Assembly: GCA_963702525.1 (NCBI GenBank)
Contig: CAVPCY010000014.1
Span: 124,001 to 188,000, forward strand
Reading direction: 5' to 3'
Origin: CAVPCY01 sp963702525
GTDB lineage: Bacteria > Actinomycetota > Coriobacteriia > Anaerosomatales > PHET01
Length of the DNA: 64,000 bases
Position numbers and translations under genes: made by a program. Below, piece by piece: positions 63,367 to 64,000 of the stretch. Every line of letters begins with the position of its first letter. Positions within the stretch are counted from its first letter, which is position 1. Under the pieces are notes generated by a model. It saw only the letters and a program-made list of their open reading frames with translations, had not been told where the DNA came from and made no database searches.

Positions 63367-64000
63367 GTGACTGTTCACACTGGCGCGAAGAAGGGCGTGT
63401 TTCGCACGATCCCCTTCGTGAATCTTCAGCGCCTGCACCAGATGATGGGCAGCTCCCTTGACGCCGCGTTCTTCAACGTGGTCAAGGACGCATCGTTCAC
63501 GATGGGCCCGAAGTTGGAGGCGTTCGAGGACAACTTCGCCGCCTACATCGGCGTGCGGCACGCGGTGGGTGTGGGATCGGGTACCGACGCGCTGCACTTC
63601 GCCCTGCGCGCGTGCGGTGTCGGGCCGGGCGACGAGGTCATCACGGTCGCCAACACCTTCGCGGCGACCGCCGAGGCGATCCTGATGGCCGGCGCGACCC
63701 CCGTCTTCGTCGACGTGGTCGAAGACACGCTGCTGATGGATCTCGATGCGGTCGAGGCGGCTGTCACCGAACGCACGAAGGCCATCATCCCCGTGCACCT
63801 CTACGGTCAGCCCGTCGACATGGACCGGCTGATGTCGTTTGCCCAGCCCCGGGGCATCAAGGTCGTCGAGGACGCGTGCCAGGCCCACGGGGCCAGGTGC
63901 GGGAAGTTCCGCGTCGGAGGCATCGGGGACGTGGGGTGCTTCAGCTTCTATCCGAGCAAGAACCTCGGCGCTTTGGGCGATGGGGGAATCGTCACCACCG
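63367..64000 (+). CDS. DegT/DnrJ/EryC1-family sugar aminotransferase, 3' partial
   Basis: GTG 63367 follows AAGGGAGGGGG; the frame is open to the window end (about 211 residues seen). IPFVNLQRLHQMMG opens the family. HAVGVGSGTDALHFALRACG is the PLP-phosphate region, followed by EVITVANTFAATAEAILMAG, IIPVHLYGQPVDMD and VVEDACQAHGA. FSFYPSKNLGALGDGG contains the PLP lysine. These enzymes aminate keto-sugar nucleotides for surface polysaccharides. It may begin another glycan cluster beyond the window. The 208-base gap before it shows no other gene. Confidence 0.9.
   Translation, partial: MTVHTGAKKGVFRTIPFVNLQRLHQMMGSSLDAAFFNVVKDASFTMGPKLEAFEDNFAAYIGVRHAVGVGSGTDALHFALRACGVGPGDEVITVANTFAATAEAILMAGATPVFVDVVEDTLLMDLDAVEAAVTERTKAIIPVHLYGQPVDMDRLMSFAQPRGIKVVEDACQAHGARCGKFRVGGIGDVGCFSFYPSKNLGALGDGGIVTT

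Noticed and set aside
1..64000. CRISPR arrays, insertion sequences, prophage or plasmid origin
   Set aside because: No regularly spaced repeats, transposase or integrase motifs, phage structural genes or iteron clusters were seen on either strand.

Overview
This is a high-GC chromosomal segment from an actinobacterium. The gene set points to a Coriobacteriia-like, probably anaerobic lineage: a DUF2469 gene next to ligA, an archaeal-type FMN-binding glutamate synthase beside glnA, a MetV-MetF pair of the acetogen type, a short corrinoid methionine synthase, GatCAB, and dense GTGA/ATGA stop-start overlaps. The lineage is an inference. I saw no rRNA, tRNA, CRISPR array or insertion sequence.

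Layout. (1) 1-11.7 kb is a surface-glycopolymer cluster. It holds a LicD phosphotransferase, an IspD/TarI-type cytidylyltransferase, a GatD-like galactitol-phosphate dehydrogenase, a GatZ/KbaZ-family protein, two tandem TarS/TarP-like family-2 glycosyltransferases and, on the opposite strand, a 952-residue protein with two LicD domains. Read together, the genes could make CDP-galactitol and move galactitol-phosphate onto a teichoic-acid-like polymer. This is the most interesting hypothesis in the window. (2) 11.8-18.2 kb is the phosphate regulon: PhoR/PhoP-type kinase and regulator divergent from pstSCAB, with 11-bp-spaced PHO-box-like repeats between them. (3) 18.4-20.3 kb carries a GNAT acetyltransferase and NhaA. 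(4) 20.5-26.9 kb is a second phosphate island: alkaline phosphatase, an unknown secreted protein, and a second pstS-pstC-pstA-pstB. All six genes are broken by many one-base indels. (5) 27-30 kb holds broken hypothetical genes, an Ogt-like remnant and threonine synthase with a small overlapping ORF. (6) 30.1-33.0 kb is an operon of secreted beta-propeller, MotA/TolQ/ExbB channel and DUF2149 protein. (7) 33.2-40.2 kb has two acetyltransferases, an archaeal-type phosphoglycerate mutase, a flavoprotein, a PadR regulator with its operator, and divergent glnA and glutamate synthase. (8) 40.2-46.5 kb has a heterodimeric ABC exporter, SHOCT and PASTA proteins, an EamA transporter and a Nudix hydrolase. 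(9) 46.6-53.4 kb is one-carbon and methionine metabolism (metH, metV, metF) plus lpd, interrupted by a wecB fragment. (10) 53.4-64 kb has lipA, a ferritin-like/GGDEF protein, an aquaporin, DUF2469, ligA, two CPBP proteases, gatC, gatA and the start of a DegT-type sugar aminotransferase.

Sequence quality matters for reading this window. At least twenty genes contain frameshifts while keeping coherent protein sequence on both sides. Several look like loss of one base in a G or C run. They are dense at 20.9-26.9 kb and absent from about 30.6-44.8 kb and 45.0-49.4 kb. I therefore report joined coordinates for such genes and treat sequencing or assembly error as the first explanation, with real decay as the alternative.
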